NCBI RefSeq assembly: GCF_000016545.1
Contig: NC_009437.1
Span: 971,501-1,035,500 of the forward strand
Length of the DNA stretch: 64,000 bases
DNA from: Caldicellulosiruptor saccharolyticus DSM 8903
GTDB taxonomy: Bacteria; Bacillota; Thermoanaerobacteria; Caldicellulosiruptorales; Caldicellulosiruptoraceae
Direction: 5' to 3'
The position numbers and the translations under genes were made by a program. The notes beneath the pieces were generated by a model, which saw nothing but the letters and a program-made list of their open reading frames with translations, was not told the DNA's origin and ran no database searches. Shown piece after piece: positions 36,504 through 44,867 of this stretch (within the stretch, counting starts at the first letter, position 1; each line of letters opens with the position of its first letter).

Positions 36504-38314
36504 ATGCTAACCCGAAGAGATGACATTAGAAACATTGCTATAATTGCCCATGTTGACCATGGCAAAACAACCTTAGTTGACGCAATGCTAAAACAAAGTG
36601 GAATATTCCGTGAAAATCAGATGGTTGAAGAAAGAGTTTTAGATTCAAACCAGCTTGAAAGAGAAAAAGGAATTACCATAATGGCCAAAAACACAGCCAT
36701 TATGTACAAAGGCATAAAGATAAATATAATAGACACACCAGGCCATGCAGACTTTGGAAGTGAAGTTGAAAGAGCGCTTGTTATGGCAGATGGTGTGCTT
36801 CTGGTTGTAGATGCCTATGAAGGTCCAATGCCACAGACAAAGTTTGTTTTAAGGAAAGCTTTGCAACTTAAACTCAAACCAGTTGTAGTTATAAATAAAA
36901 TTGACAGACCATTTGCAAGGCCTTATGAGGTTTTGGATAAGGTCTTAGACCTTTTTATTGAACTTGGAGCAGACGAAGACCAGCTTGACTTTCCATATGT
37001 TTTTGCATCAGCAAAAGAAGGCATTGCAAAGTTTGATTTGGAAGATGAGAGTCACAATTTAGAACCACTGTTTGAGATGATTATAAACAATATTCCAGCA
37101 CCAACAGGTGAAATTGATGCACCTTTCCAGATGATTGTAACTTCAATTGACTATGACAACTACTTGGGAAGGATTGCAATTGGTAAGGTTGTAAGAGGAA
37201 GTGTAAAACTCAATCAGCAGGTTGCAGTTTGCACAAAAGAAGAAGGTGTGCTACAAAAGACAAGGGTTACAAAGCTGTATCAGTTTGAAGGTTTAAAAAG
37301 GGTAGAATGTAACGAAGCAAAGCTTGGTGATATTGTTGCAATTGCCGGAATAGATGGTATCAACATTGGTCAGACTGTGGCAGATGCAGAAAATCCAGAG
37401 GTTTTGGAGTTTATCAAGATTGATGAGCCAACAATCTCTATGATATTTTCAACAAACGACTCACCTTTTGCAGGGAAAGAAGGCGAATATGTAACTTCAA
37501 GGCACCTGCGGGAGCGCCTTTTTAAAGAGCTTGAGAGAAATGTAGGATTGAAAGTTGAGGAGACCGACTCACCCGATTCATTTAAGGTGTCAGGAAGAGG
37601 AGAGCTTCATTTAGCAATATTGATCGAAACTATGCGCAGAGAGGGTTACGAGTTTCAGGTTTCAAAGCCACAGGTTATAACAAAAATAATAAATGGTGAG
37701 CTTTATGAGCCGTTTGAATATTTGATAATTGATGTTCCGGAAGAATTTATGGGCACTGTCATGGAAAAATTGGGTCCGCGAAGAGCACAGCTTCAGAATA
37801 TGACCATCTTAAACGATGATTTTATGCGACTTGAGTTTATAATACCAGCACGAGGTCTTATAGGTTTTAGGTCTGAGTTTCTGACAGATACCAAGGGTAA
37901 TGCATCATGAACCATGTATTTTATGATTATATGCCATATGCTGGTGATATTCCAGAAAGAAACAGAGGTGCTTTAATTGCTTTTGAAACAGGTGAGGCTG
38001 TAACATACGGACTTTACAATGCTCAAGAGAGAGGAAGGCTTTTTATTGAACCTGGCACACAAGTTTATGAAGGTATGATTGTTGGGGAGAGCTCGAGACC
38101 AGAAGACATAGTTGTGAATGTTTGCAAGAAAAAACATCTTACTAATATACGGTCAGCAACTGCAGATGAAGCTTTGAGATTAACACCCCCTGTAAAGCTT
38201 TCATTAGAAGAATGTATAGAGTTTTTAGCAGAGGATGAGCTTTTGGAGGTCACTCCAAAGAGCCTAAGGCTCAGAAAAAAGATTTTAAACCATGAGATGA
38301 GAAAAAAGATGTAA
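36504..38314 (+). pseudogene. typA: translational GTPase TypA/BipA interrupted by a single-base frameshift
   Basis: The two parts together give a full TypA (about 603 residues), a ribosome-binding GTPase of stress response and assembly. The first frame (36504-37910, 468 residues) holds the GTPase motifs [15 protein letters not shown] and NKID, and domains II and III. It ends right after '[13 protein letters not shown]'; the expected next residues, G-I-M-N-H, appear in the next frame. Comparing AATGCATCATG with the expected AATGGCATCATG shows one missing G near 37900. The shift creates a TGA that overlaps ATG (ATGA) at 37907. Sequencing error, recent mutation, or real split with coupled translation are all possible. 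AAAGG and an AGGAGG further up precede the ATG. Confidence 0.85.
37907..38314 (+). CDS. C-terminal part of TypA as a separate frame
   Basis: This 135-residue frame holds the TypA C-terminal domain ([50 protein letters not shown]). The ATG at 37907 overlaps the stop of the first part by 4 nt, so re-initiation could make it as a separate chain. No ribosome site other than the coupled arrangement is seen. Confidence 0.6.
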   Translation: MNHVFYDYMPYAGDIPERNRGALIAFETGEAVTYGLYNAQERGRLFIEPGTQVYEGMIVGESSRPEDIVVNVCKKKHLTNIRSATADEALRLTPPVKLSLEECIEFLAEDELLEVTPKSLRLRKKILNHEMRKKM

Positions 38315-38333
38315 GCAAGAACTAAAAAAGAGG

Positions 38334-38364
38334 AAAAAGAGCCTGTATTTTAGGCTCTTTTTTA
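38334..38364 (+). terminator. rho-independent terminator after typA
   Basis: The stem AAAAAGAGCCT / AGGCTCTTTTT (38334-38344 with 38352-38362) is followed by T residues. Confidence 0.9.
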
Positions 38365-38380
38365 TTACCATCTAAAGATG

Positions 38381-38389
38381 TGATATAAT
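38381..38389 (+). promoter_or_regulatory. extended -10 promoter of mltG
   Basis: TGATATAAT is an extended -10 (TGnTATAAT) 55 nt before the mltG start; no clear -35 is seen. Confidence 0.45.
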
Positions 38390-38443
38390 ATGAGCATCAG
38401 TACTGATATGCTTTTATAATTTATAAAATGGGGTATTTGAAAA

Positions 38444-39451
38444 ATGAAAGTTAGGAATAAAAATGTAAGGGTTTATATTTTCATAATCAGTATAATTACA
38501 ATGAGTGTCCTGCTGCTTGCAATCTTGTTAAAGATTCAAAAACCTAAAACTAAAGAAGTTTACGTTGAAATTCCGCAAAACACCTCTGTAAAAAATGTTG
38601 CTATGATTCTAAAGGAAAAAGGAATAATAAAAAACCCTTATCTTTTCATGCTCTATGTAAAAATTAACAATTACAAGATAGCAGCAGGAAGTTACAAACT
38701 CTCTTCATCTATGAGCTATAAAGAGCTTTGTGAGGTTTTGCAAAAGGGTGTTGTGTTCAAAAAGACAATAAGATTTACTATTCCAGAAGGTTTTACATGC
38801 GTCCAGATAGCAAAAAGACTGAGTAGTTTGGGAATTGTTGATGAGAAGAAGTTTTTAGATGAGATTAATAACTGCGACTTTGATTTTCGGTTTAAATATT
38901 CTTCAAAAAATGTAAAATACAAGCTTGAAGGGTTTTTGTATCCTGATACATATGAAATATATGTTGGTGAATCTGAAAAGGATATAATTATAAGGATGTT
39001 AAATAGATTTTTAGAGATTTACAATAGCATAAAACATAAAAAGACAACCCAGCTTGATGATATTCAAACAGTAATCCTTGCCTCAATTGTTGAAAAAGAG
39101 GCTAAAAAAGATTTTGAGCGTCCAATTATTGCAGGTGTGTTTTTGAACAGGTTAAACCAAGGGATAAAGTTAGAAAGTTGTGCGACAGTTGAATATATTC
39201 TACCATTTCACAAAGAAGTTTTGTCATATGAGGACATTAAAATTAAATCGCCATATAATACATACCTTTACAAAGGACTTCCACCTTCGGCGGTATGCAA
39301 TCCGGGAAAGGAGAGTTTGCTTGCTGCATTGGATCCTCAAAAGACAGATTACTTATTTTTTGTCGCAAAAAAAGATGGAAGCCATATATTTTCAAGGACT
39401 TATGAAGAACATTTAAAAACACAAAAACAACTAAAAGAAGGGAAAAAATAA
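38444..39451 (+). CDS. mltG: endolytic transglycosylase MltG
   Basis: A 335-residue MltG, which cuts growing glycan strands at the membrane and releases new chains for assembly. One membrane segment (9-28) is followed by a LysM-like domain and the YceG catalytic domain with 'LEGFLYPDTYEI', 'ASIVEKEA' (catalytic Glu in 217-219) and 'GVFLNRLNQGIKLESCATVEY'. The usual Gln and Ser of the last motif read LESCATV, a small deviation. The ATG follows a weak site. Genes for a methyltransferase and a U32 protein follow within 15 nt, as in Bacillus yrrL-yrrM-yrrO. Confidence 0.93.
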   Translation: MKVRNKNVRVYIFIISIITMSVLLLAILLKIQKPKTKEVYVEIPQNTSVKNVAMILKEKGIIKNPYLFMLYVKINNYKIAAGSYKLSSSMSYKELCEVLQKGVVFKKTIRFTIPEGFTCVQIAKRLSSLGIVDEKKFLDEINNCDFDFRFKYSSKNVKYKLEGFLYPDTYEIYVGESEKDIIIRMLNRFLEIYNSIKHKKTTQLDDIQTVILASIVEKEAKKDFERPIIAGVFLNRLNQGIKLESCATVEYILPFHKEVLSYEDIKIKSPYNTYLYKGLPPSAVCNPGKESLLAALDPQKTDYLFFVAKKDGSHIFSRTYEEHLKTQKQLKEGKK

Positions 39452-39455
39452 AACC

Positions 39456-40094
39456 ATGGATATATCCCAGGATATTTTAAATCAGTTTATAAGGTCAAAG
39501 CTTACAAATATTGACAGAGAACTTCTAAAAATTGAAGAGTATGCTAAAAAGCATAATATCCCAATTGTTTCAAGAGAGGTTTCAAGGCTTCTTACAATCC
39601 TAACAATGCTGAGAAAACCAAAAAGAATATTAGAAATTGGGACAGCTATTGGTTATTCAACACTTTCAATGCACATAGGCTTCCCTGAAGCAAAGATAAT
39701 TTCTATTGAAATGGACTTTGACATGGTTATGCAGGCGAAAAGAAATGTAAAAGAATTTAATGCAGAAGATAAAATAACTATCATCGGTGGCGAGGCAGAA
39801 GAGGTTTTGCAGGCGATAGATGGGGAGTTTGACATGATATTTTTTGATGCTGCCAAAGCCCAGTACATTGACTATTTTAATCTTACAAAAGATAAGATGT
39901 CGAAAGAGTGTTTACTTGTTTGTGACAATGTACTTTTCAAAGGTATGGTTGTTGGAAGAAGATATTTAGTTCGAAGAAAGATTACAATTACTAAAAGAAT
40001 GAACAAATTTATAAAGATGATTGAAGATGACCCAGAGTTTGTAATGACACTTTTACCAATTAGCGATGGAGTTTTGATTGCTATCAAAAAGTAG
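39456..40094 (+). CDS. trmR: class I O-methyltransferase, TrmR-like
   Basis: A 212-residue AdoMet O-methyltransferase. The SAM motif is ILEIGTAIGYSTLSM, then the acidic 'IISIEMDFD' and 'DMIFFDAAKAQYIDYF' for metal and substrate. In Bacillus the protein in this place (YrrM/TrmR) methylates 5-hydroxyuridine at tRNA position 34 to make 5-methoxyuridine, and the hydroxylation needs the neighbouring U32 protein; the same neighbour is present. The symbol rests on synteny plus family. The ATG is 5 nt after the mltG stop. Confidence 0.8.
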   Translation: MDISQDILNQFIRSKLTNIDRELLKIEEYAKKHNIPIVSREVSRLLTILTMLRKPKRILEIGTAIGYSTLSMHIGFPEAKIISIEMDFDMVMQAKRNVKEFNAEDKITIIGGEAEEVLQAIDGEFDMIFFDAAKAQYIDYFNLTKDKMSKECLLVCDNVLFKGMVVGRRYLVRRKITITKRMNKFIKMIEDDPEFVMTLLPISDGVLIAIKK

Positions 40095-40108
40095 AGGAGG
40101 TTTTAAAA

Positions 40109-41335
40109 ATGAGAATAAAAAAACCTGAGCTTGTTGCACCGGCAGGGGACTTAGAAAAACTAAAGGTCGCGGTAGTGTATGGTGCAGACAGCGTTTATAT
40201 AGGCGGTAAAGAATTTGGACTGAGAAAATACGCTGGAAATTTTGACTTTGAGGAGATGAAAGAAGGTATCGAGTTTGCTCATAAACATGGTAAAAAGGTA
40301 TATCTCACAGCAAATATATTCGCAAGAAATGAAGATATAAAAAAGGTTGATGAGTTTTTTGACAGCATAAAAGATTTAGGATTTGATGGAATAATAGTAT
40401 CAGATTTAGGTATTTTCAAAAAAGCGGAAAGACTTGGAATTCCTATTCACATAAGCACTCAGGCAAACACTACCAATTTTGAAAGTGCCCGATTTTGGTA
40501 TGAGCTTGGTGCAAAGAGAATAGTGTTGGCAAGAGAGCTTTCCTTAGAAGAGATAAAAGAAATTCGTCAAAATATACCCTCAGAATTAGAGCTGGAGGCT
40601 TTTGTACACGGTGCTGTTTGTATATCATATTCAGGAAGATGTTTTCTGAGTGCGTATATGACATACAGAGATGCAAACAGGGGTGAGTGTGCACATCCCT
40701 GCAGATACAAATACTATATCATGGAAGAAAAAAGACCCGGTCAGTATTTTGAGGTATTTGAAGATGTCGATGGAACGTATATCTTCAACTCAAAAGACCT
40801 TTGCATGGTTGAACATATTGATAAGTTAGTAGAAGCAGGAATTGACGCTTTTAAGATAGAAGGAAGGATGAAGAGCAGCTTCTATGTAGGAACAGTCGTG
40901 AGTGTATACAGAAAAGCAATTGACAGGTACTTACAAGATCCAGAACACTTTGAAGTTGATCCCCAGTGGATTGAGGAGATAGCTAAGTGCTCACACAGAA
41001 GCTATACAACAAACTTCTATTTTGGAAAACCATCACACAATGATTATAAATTTGACTCAAGCAAATACATTCGTGAATATGAATTTATTGGCATTGTAAA
41101 AGAAGTTTTAGAAGATGGCTGGGCAGTGGTTGAACAACGAAATAGGTTTTTTAGAGGGGATGTAGCTGAAGTGATGCTGCCAGATGGAACATATTTTGTC
41201 CAGAAACTTGATAACATTTTCGACTTGGAAGGTAATCCTTTAGATGTTGTACCGCACGCTCAGCAGCTTACTAAAATAAAATTTGACAAACCAGTTGTTG
41301 AATTTGCAATGCTTAGAAAAAAAGTAGAAGAATAA
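40109..41335 (+). CDS. U32 family peptidase-like protein, tRNA hydroxylation (TrhP/YrrO-like)
   Basis: A 408-residue U32 protein. The family signature is complete: 'ELEAFVHGAVCISYSGRCFLSAYMTYRDANRGECAHPCRYKYY', with conserved cysteines that are thought to hold an iron-sulfur cluster. Related proteins (TrhP/YegQ, YrrO) support prephenate-dependent 5-hydroxylation of uridine 34 in tRNA. It probably acts before the TrmR-like methyltransferase 15 nt upstream. GAGGAGG precedes the ATG. Bacillus has two such genes here; only one is seen. Confidence 0.85.
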   Translation: MRIKKPELVAPAGDLEKLKVAVVYGADSVYIGGKEFGLRKYAGNFDFEEMKEGIEFAHKHGKKVYLTANIFARNEDIKKVDEFFDSIKDLGFDGIIVSDLGIFKKAERLGIPIHISTQANTTNFESARFWYELGAKRIVLARELSLEEIKEIRQNIPSELELEAFVHGAVCISYSGRCFLSAYMTYRDANRGECAHPCRYKYYIMEEKRPGQYFEVFEDVDGTYIFNSKDLCMVEHIDKLVEAGIDAFKIEGRMKSSFYVGTVVSVYRKAIDRYLQDPEHFEVDPQWIEEIAKCSHRSYTTNFYFGKPSHNDYKFDSSKYIREYEFIGIVKEVLEDGWAVVEQRNRFFRGDVAEVMLPDGTYFVQKLDNIFDLEGNPLDVVPHAQQLTKIKFDKPVVEFAMLRKKVEE

Positions 41336-41415
41336 ATATTTTTGGTGGACATGCAACAAAACGGGGGAATGATCATATAATTGTATGCGACCAAAAGGCT
41401 ACTGATTAGGAGTGC

Positions 41416-42087
41416 ATGAGCAGAATGTTTTATATCGAAAATGCAAATTCATTCCCCCATCCTCTTTCTGATGAAGAAGAGGAAATGCATTTAAAAAAGA
41501 TGTGGGAAGGTGCGATTGAGGCAAGAAATATCTTAATTGAAAAGAATTTGCGCCTTGTTGCTCATATTGCTAAAAAGTATACCCTGTCATTTCCAAATTT
41601 AACAGATGACATTATTTCTGTGGGAACTATTGGCCTTATTAAAGCTATTGAGACGTATTCTCAAGAAAAAAACACAAGGCTTTCAACATATGCAGCAAAA
41701 TGTATTGAAAATGAGATATTGATGTATCTTCGCCAAAACAAAAAGTTTTTATCTCAAATTTCGCTTGAAAATCCCATTGGCAGTGATAAAGATGGGAATG
41801 AAATAACGCTTATAGATGTTTTACAAAGTGACCAAGATGATATAGATGACCAAGTAAATGTGAAGATACAGATAAAAAATTTATTGAGGAAACTTGACAA
41901 GATTTTAAAAGGGAGGGAAAAACACATAATAGAGCTTCGGTATGGGCTTAAAAATGGCAAGGAAAGAACTCAAATGGAGGTTGCCAACTTATTGGGTATA
42001 TCTCGTTCATATGTCTCTCGGATTGAGAAAAAGGCTTTGAAAAAGTTGTACAATGAATTACAAAAGAGCTGTAAAGAGAGCTATTAA
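41416..42087 (+). CDS. sigK: sporulation-type sigma factor, SigK-like, without pro-sequence
   Basis: A 223-residue sigma-70 factor closest in wording to sigma K: 'FPHPLSDEEEEMHLKKMWEG', 'NLRLVAHIAKKY', 'GLIKAIETYS', 'STYAAKCIENEILMYLR', 'ENPIGSDKDGNEITLIDVL', and the region 4 helix-turn-helix 'TQMEVANLLGISRSYVSRIEKKALKKL'. The N-terminus before the FPHPL motif is only 12 residues and not hydrophobic, and an in-frame TAG at 41407-41409 rules out a longer one, so the membrane-bound pro-form of Bacillus cannot be made. The gene is not interrupted by an element. TAGGAGTG precedes the ATG. In Bacillus it works late in the mother cell; the role here is unknown. Confidence 0.87.
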   Translation: MSRMFYIENANSFPHPLSDEEEEMHLKKMWEGAIEARNILIEKNLRLVAHIAKKYTLSFPNLTDDIISVGTIGLIKAIETYSQEKNTRLSTYAAKCIENEILMYLRQNKKFLSQISLENPIGSDKDGNEITLIDVLQSDQDDIDDQVNVKIQIKNLLRKLDKILKGREKHIIELRYGLKNGKERTQMEVANLLGISRSYVSRIEKKALKKLYNELQKSCKESY

Positions 42088-42089
42088 AA

Positions 42090-42167
42090 TGGTCGGGATG
42101 ACAGGACTTGAACCTGCGACCTCCTGGTCCCGAACCAGGCGCTCTAGCCAAACTGAGCCACATCCCG
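42090..42167 (-). tRNA. tRNA-Pro (anticodon CGG)
   Basis: Read on the minus strand, the acceptor stem CGGGATG/CATCCCG, D arm GGCTCAG...GAGC, anticodon arm CCTGG-TTCGGGA-CCAGG with anticodon CGG, and T arm with GGTTCAAGTCC form a full cloverleaf; the 3' CCA is encoded. It lies on the opposite strand, just after sigK. Confidence 0.93.
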
Positions 42168-42266
42168 ACCTTTTGTTTATTTGCCTTTTTTAATTCTGTT
42201 TACAAATCTCTACTTTACATTATATAATAATTTTCAAAAAAATCAATTGCAAAAGGAGTAATCAAC

Positions 42267-42734
42267 TTGAGGTTAATCAGAAAAAGGTTTTACCCCGAAG
42301 AAGAAGTAGATATCTCATCAGATGAAGTAGTTTACATGAACAATGAAATCCTTGTAACAAAGTGGCTTCCTATTAAAAAAAGAGAAGATATCAAATGGGG
42401 TGCTTCTTGTGTGTATCTTAAAAAAGGTATTAAAATTAGCAAGGTTTTTGATTATAACGATAGACTGCTATACACTTATTGTGATATTATAGATACGCAT
42501 ATAGACAATGATAAGATTGTAACAGAAGATTTGCTGATTGATGTTATAGTTTTTCCAGATGGAAGCTACAAAATTGCTGACATTGATGAACTAATTTGTC
42601 TTAGAAAGGAAAACAAGATTTCAGAAGAAATTGTTCTTATGGCGTTGGAGAGATTAAACCTTCTACTTACTGATCTTTACAATGGCTTTGAGCTGGACAA
42701 GGTTGAAAAATATCTTAAAAAAGGAGTGAATTAA
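42267..42734 (+). CDS. DUF402 domain protein
   Basis: A 155-residue protein with the DUF402 barrel (FomD-like): 'ITKWLPIKKREDIKWGASCVYLKKG', 'YCDIIDTHIDNDKIVTEDLLIDVIVFPDGSYKIADIDEL'. Characterised relatives hydrolyse nucleoside diphosphates or nucleotidyl phosphonates at a metal site formed by acidic residues, which the second stretch could provide. The start is TTG at 42267, 8 nt after AAAGGAG. The next gene follows after 7 nt, so both are probably co-transcribed. The substrate is not known. Confidence 0.75.
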   Translation: MRLIRKRFYPEEEVDISSDEVVYMNNEILVTKWLPIKKREDIKWGASCVYLKKGIKISKVFDYNDRLLYTYCDIIDTHIDNDKIVTEDLLIDVIVFPDGSYKIADIDELICLRKENKISEEIVLMALERLNLLLTDLYNGFELDKVEKYLKKGVN

Positions 42735-42741
42735 AATTACA

Positions 42742-43539
42742 ATGATAATTATTGGTGAGAAGATTAACTCAACAGTCAAGAATGTTGCTGAAGCAATAAA
42801 AGAGGGCAGCTTTGAATACATTGTAGAGCTTGCCAAAAAACAGTATTTAGCAGGAGCTCATTATATAGATATAAATGCAGGAGCTTTTGTGGATATTGAA
42901 ACAGAAGTTTTAAAAAGGATGATTGAAAGTATTCAAAAGGAGATTGATGCCCCGCTTTCAATTGACAGTCCAAGACCAGAGGTCATAGGAGAGGTTATGA
43001 AAATTTATAAAGGAGAAAGAGCCATCTTTAACTCTGTGATATACGAAGAGGGGATTTTGTCAAGAGCGCTACCTATTATCAAAGAGTACAACATGAAGGT
43101 AGTTGCTCTTTTGATGGACGATGTTGGTATACCTGATGAGCCTGAAAAAAGAGTTGAGATTGCAAAAAGGCTTGTTGACAGGTTAACAAGTAATGGCATT
43201 CTTGAAGAAGACATATTCTTAGATCCAATGCTCCAGCCAGTGTCTGTTGACCAAAGATATGTTTATGTTGCGCTTGAAACAATAAAACTCATTAGAAAAG
43301 AATTTGAAAATGTAAATATCATCTGCGGTCTTTCAAATGTGTCATTTGGACTTCCAAAAAGAAGATGGTTAAATAGAGCATTTTTGCCCATTGCCATTTA
43401 TTTTGGCTTAAATAGCTGCATTGCTGACCCGTTAGATGATGTTTTGATGAAGTTAATCTACGCTGCAGAGGCCCTTTCAGGTCGAGATGAGTTTTGTATG
43501 GAATATATTACAAAGGCAAGGGAAGGATTTTTAGCTTGA
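42742..43539 (+). CDS. methyltetrahydrofolate:corrinoid methyltransferase-like (pterin-binding) protein
   Basis: A 265-residue TIM barrel of the pterin-binding family, close to AcsE and the folate part of MetH: 'IIIGEKINSTVKNVAEAIKEG', 'QYLAGAHYIDINAGAF', 'PLSIDSPRPEVI' and 'CGLSNVSFGLPKRRWLNRAFL'. These bind methyl-tetrahydrofolate and pass the methyl to a corrinoid protein. No corrinoid protein, CO dehydrogenase or other MetH piece is nearby, so its partner is elsewhere or a split methionine synthase is used. The start at 42742 lies 7 nt after DUF402 with a weak site. Confidence 0.82.
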   Translation: MIIIGEKINSTVKNVAEAIKEGSFEYIVELAKKQYLAGAHYIDINAGAFVDIETEVLKRMIESIQKEIDAPLSIDSPRPEVIGEVMKIYKGERAIFNSVIYEEGILSRALPIIKEYNMKVVALLMDDVGIPDEPEKRVEIAKRLVDRLTSNGILEEDIFLDPMLQPVSVDQRYVYVALETIKLIRKEFENVNIICGLSNVSFGLPKRRWLNRAFLPIAIYFGLNSCIADPLDDVLMKLIYAAEALSGRDEFCMEYITKAREGFLA

Positions 43540-43565
43540 AATTTTTAGTCTGAAAAGGTGAAGAG

Positions 43566-44867
43566 ATGTTAAGAATTTCTAATATACAGCAAAATAGTTT
43601 GGCAGATAAGTGTGGTTTTAAACCAGGAGACATAGTTTTAAAAATAAATGGTTATGAGATAAATGATATAGTTGATTACTTGTACTATTCCAAGGAAGAG
43701 AAACTTACAATTGAGTATTTGAGAGATGGGAAAATTTATAAAATCGGGCTTATAAACAAAAAATTAAAACCTCTTGGAATAGAGTTTAAATACGAGAAAG
43801 TTAAAAGGTGTGTAAACAAGTGTATATTCTGTTTCGTTGACCAGCTTCCAAAAGGTATGAGGAAGACTCTTTATATAAAAGATGATGATACTGCACTTTC
43901 AATTTTAAGTGGTAATTATATTACACTTACGAACTTAACTGAGAAAGACTTTGAAAAGATAGTTAAATTTCATTTAAGTCCTCTGAAAATCTCTATTCAT
44001 ACAACAAACCCAACCTTAAGAAAATTTATCTTGAAAAACCCCAGGGCTGCACTGATTTTGGACCAGATAGAATTTTTAGCAAAACACAATATAGAGTTTG
44101 ACGTCCAGGTTGTTCTCATGAAAGGAATAAATGACGGCTTTGAGCTTGACAGAACAATCTCTGATTTGTCAAAATTTTATCCTAATATTCGCTCTACAGC
44201 AGTTGTACCAGTTGGACTTACAAAATACCGTGAGGGATTATATCCTTTGGAGCCTTTTTCTAAAGATGATGCAAAGAAGGTCTTGAATCAAATATCAGAA
44301 TGGCAAAGAAAATTTAAAAAAGAATTTGGTACCAAGCTTGTTTTTGCATCTGATGAGTTTTATATCAAAGCTCAAGAGGATATACCAGGTTGTGAGTTTT
44401 ACGAGGATTTTAGGCAAATAGAAAATGGGGTGGGTTTGCTTGCACTGTTTAGAAGACAGTTTTTAGGAGCATTAAAGAAACTAAAACCAGATTATAATCT
44501 TAAGAAGCATGTAACACTTATAACAGGTGTTTCGGCATATGACTTTATGAAAGATTTAATAAAAGTATTTAACAGAAAATTTCCAAATGTGAAAGTTGAT
44601 ATTGTAAAAATTGTGAACAATTTCTTTGGACATACTATTACAGTTGCAGGGCTTCTCACTGGCAAAGACATAATTGATCAGCTACAAAATGTTAATATTG
44701 GTGATTATATTTTGATTCCTTCATGTGCTCTTAACTATGAAAATAAGTTTTTAGATGACGTTCATATAGATGAATTGAAAGAAATATTTAAATGTCCAGT
44801 TTACCCTGTAGAAAATCATGGCAGAAAGCTACTTTACTATTTACTAAAAGGTGGTGAAAAGTGTTGA
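43566..44867 (+). CDS. DUF512 family protein with PDZ and radical-SAM-like domains
   Basis: A 433-residue protein. An N-terminal PDZ-like domain (about 1-70: 'NSLADKCGFKPGDIVLKINGYEI') is followed by a radical-SAM-like core with CVNKCIFCF (CxxxCxxC) and the C-terminal DUF512 domain ('LITGVSAYDFMKDLI'). The family is widespread in Clostridia and cyanobacteria, without an established function. AAAAGGTGAAGAG precedes the ATG. The end overlaps der by 7 nt. Confidence 0.85.
   Translation: MLRISNIQQNSLADKCGFKPGDIVLKINGYEINDIVDYLYYSKEEKLTIEYLRDGKIYKIGLINKKLKPLGIEFKYEKVKRCVNKCIFCFVDQLPKGMRKTLYIKDDDTALSILSGNYITLTNLTEKDFEKIVKFHLSPLKISIHTTNPTLRKFILKNPRAALILDQIEFLAKHNIEFDVQVVLMKGINDGFELDRTISDLSKFYPNIRSTAVVPVGLTKYREGLYPLEPFSKDDAKKVLNQISEWQRKFKKEFGTKLVFASDEFYIKAQEDIPGCEFYEDFRQIENGVGLLALFRRQFLGALKKLKPDYNLKKHVTLITGVSAYDFMKDLIKVFNRKFPNVKVDIVKIVNNFFGHTITVAGLLTGKDIIDQLQNVNIGDYILIPSCALNYENKFLDDVHIDELKEIFKCPVYPVENHGRKLLYYLLKGGEKC

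Noticed and set aside
37880..37930. Programmed frameshift in typA
   Set aside because: No slippery heptamer or following stem is visible at the junction, and TypA is not known to use frameshifting; a deletion or sequence error is simpler.
41416..42087. skin-type element interrupting sigK
   Set aside because: The frame is continuous from region 1.2 through region 4; no junction is seen.
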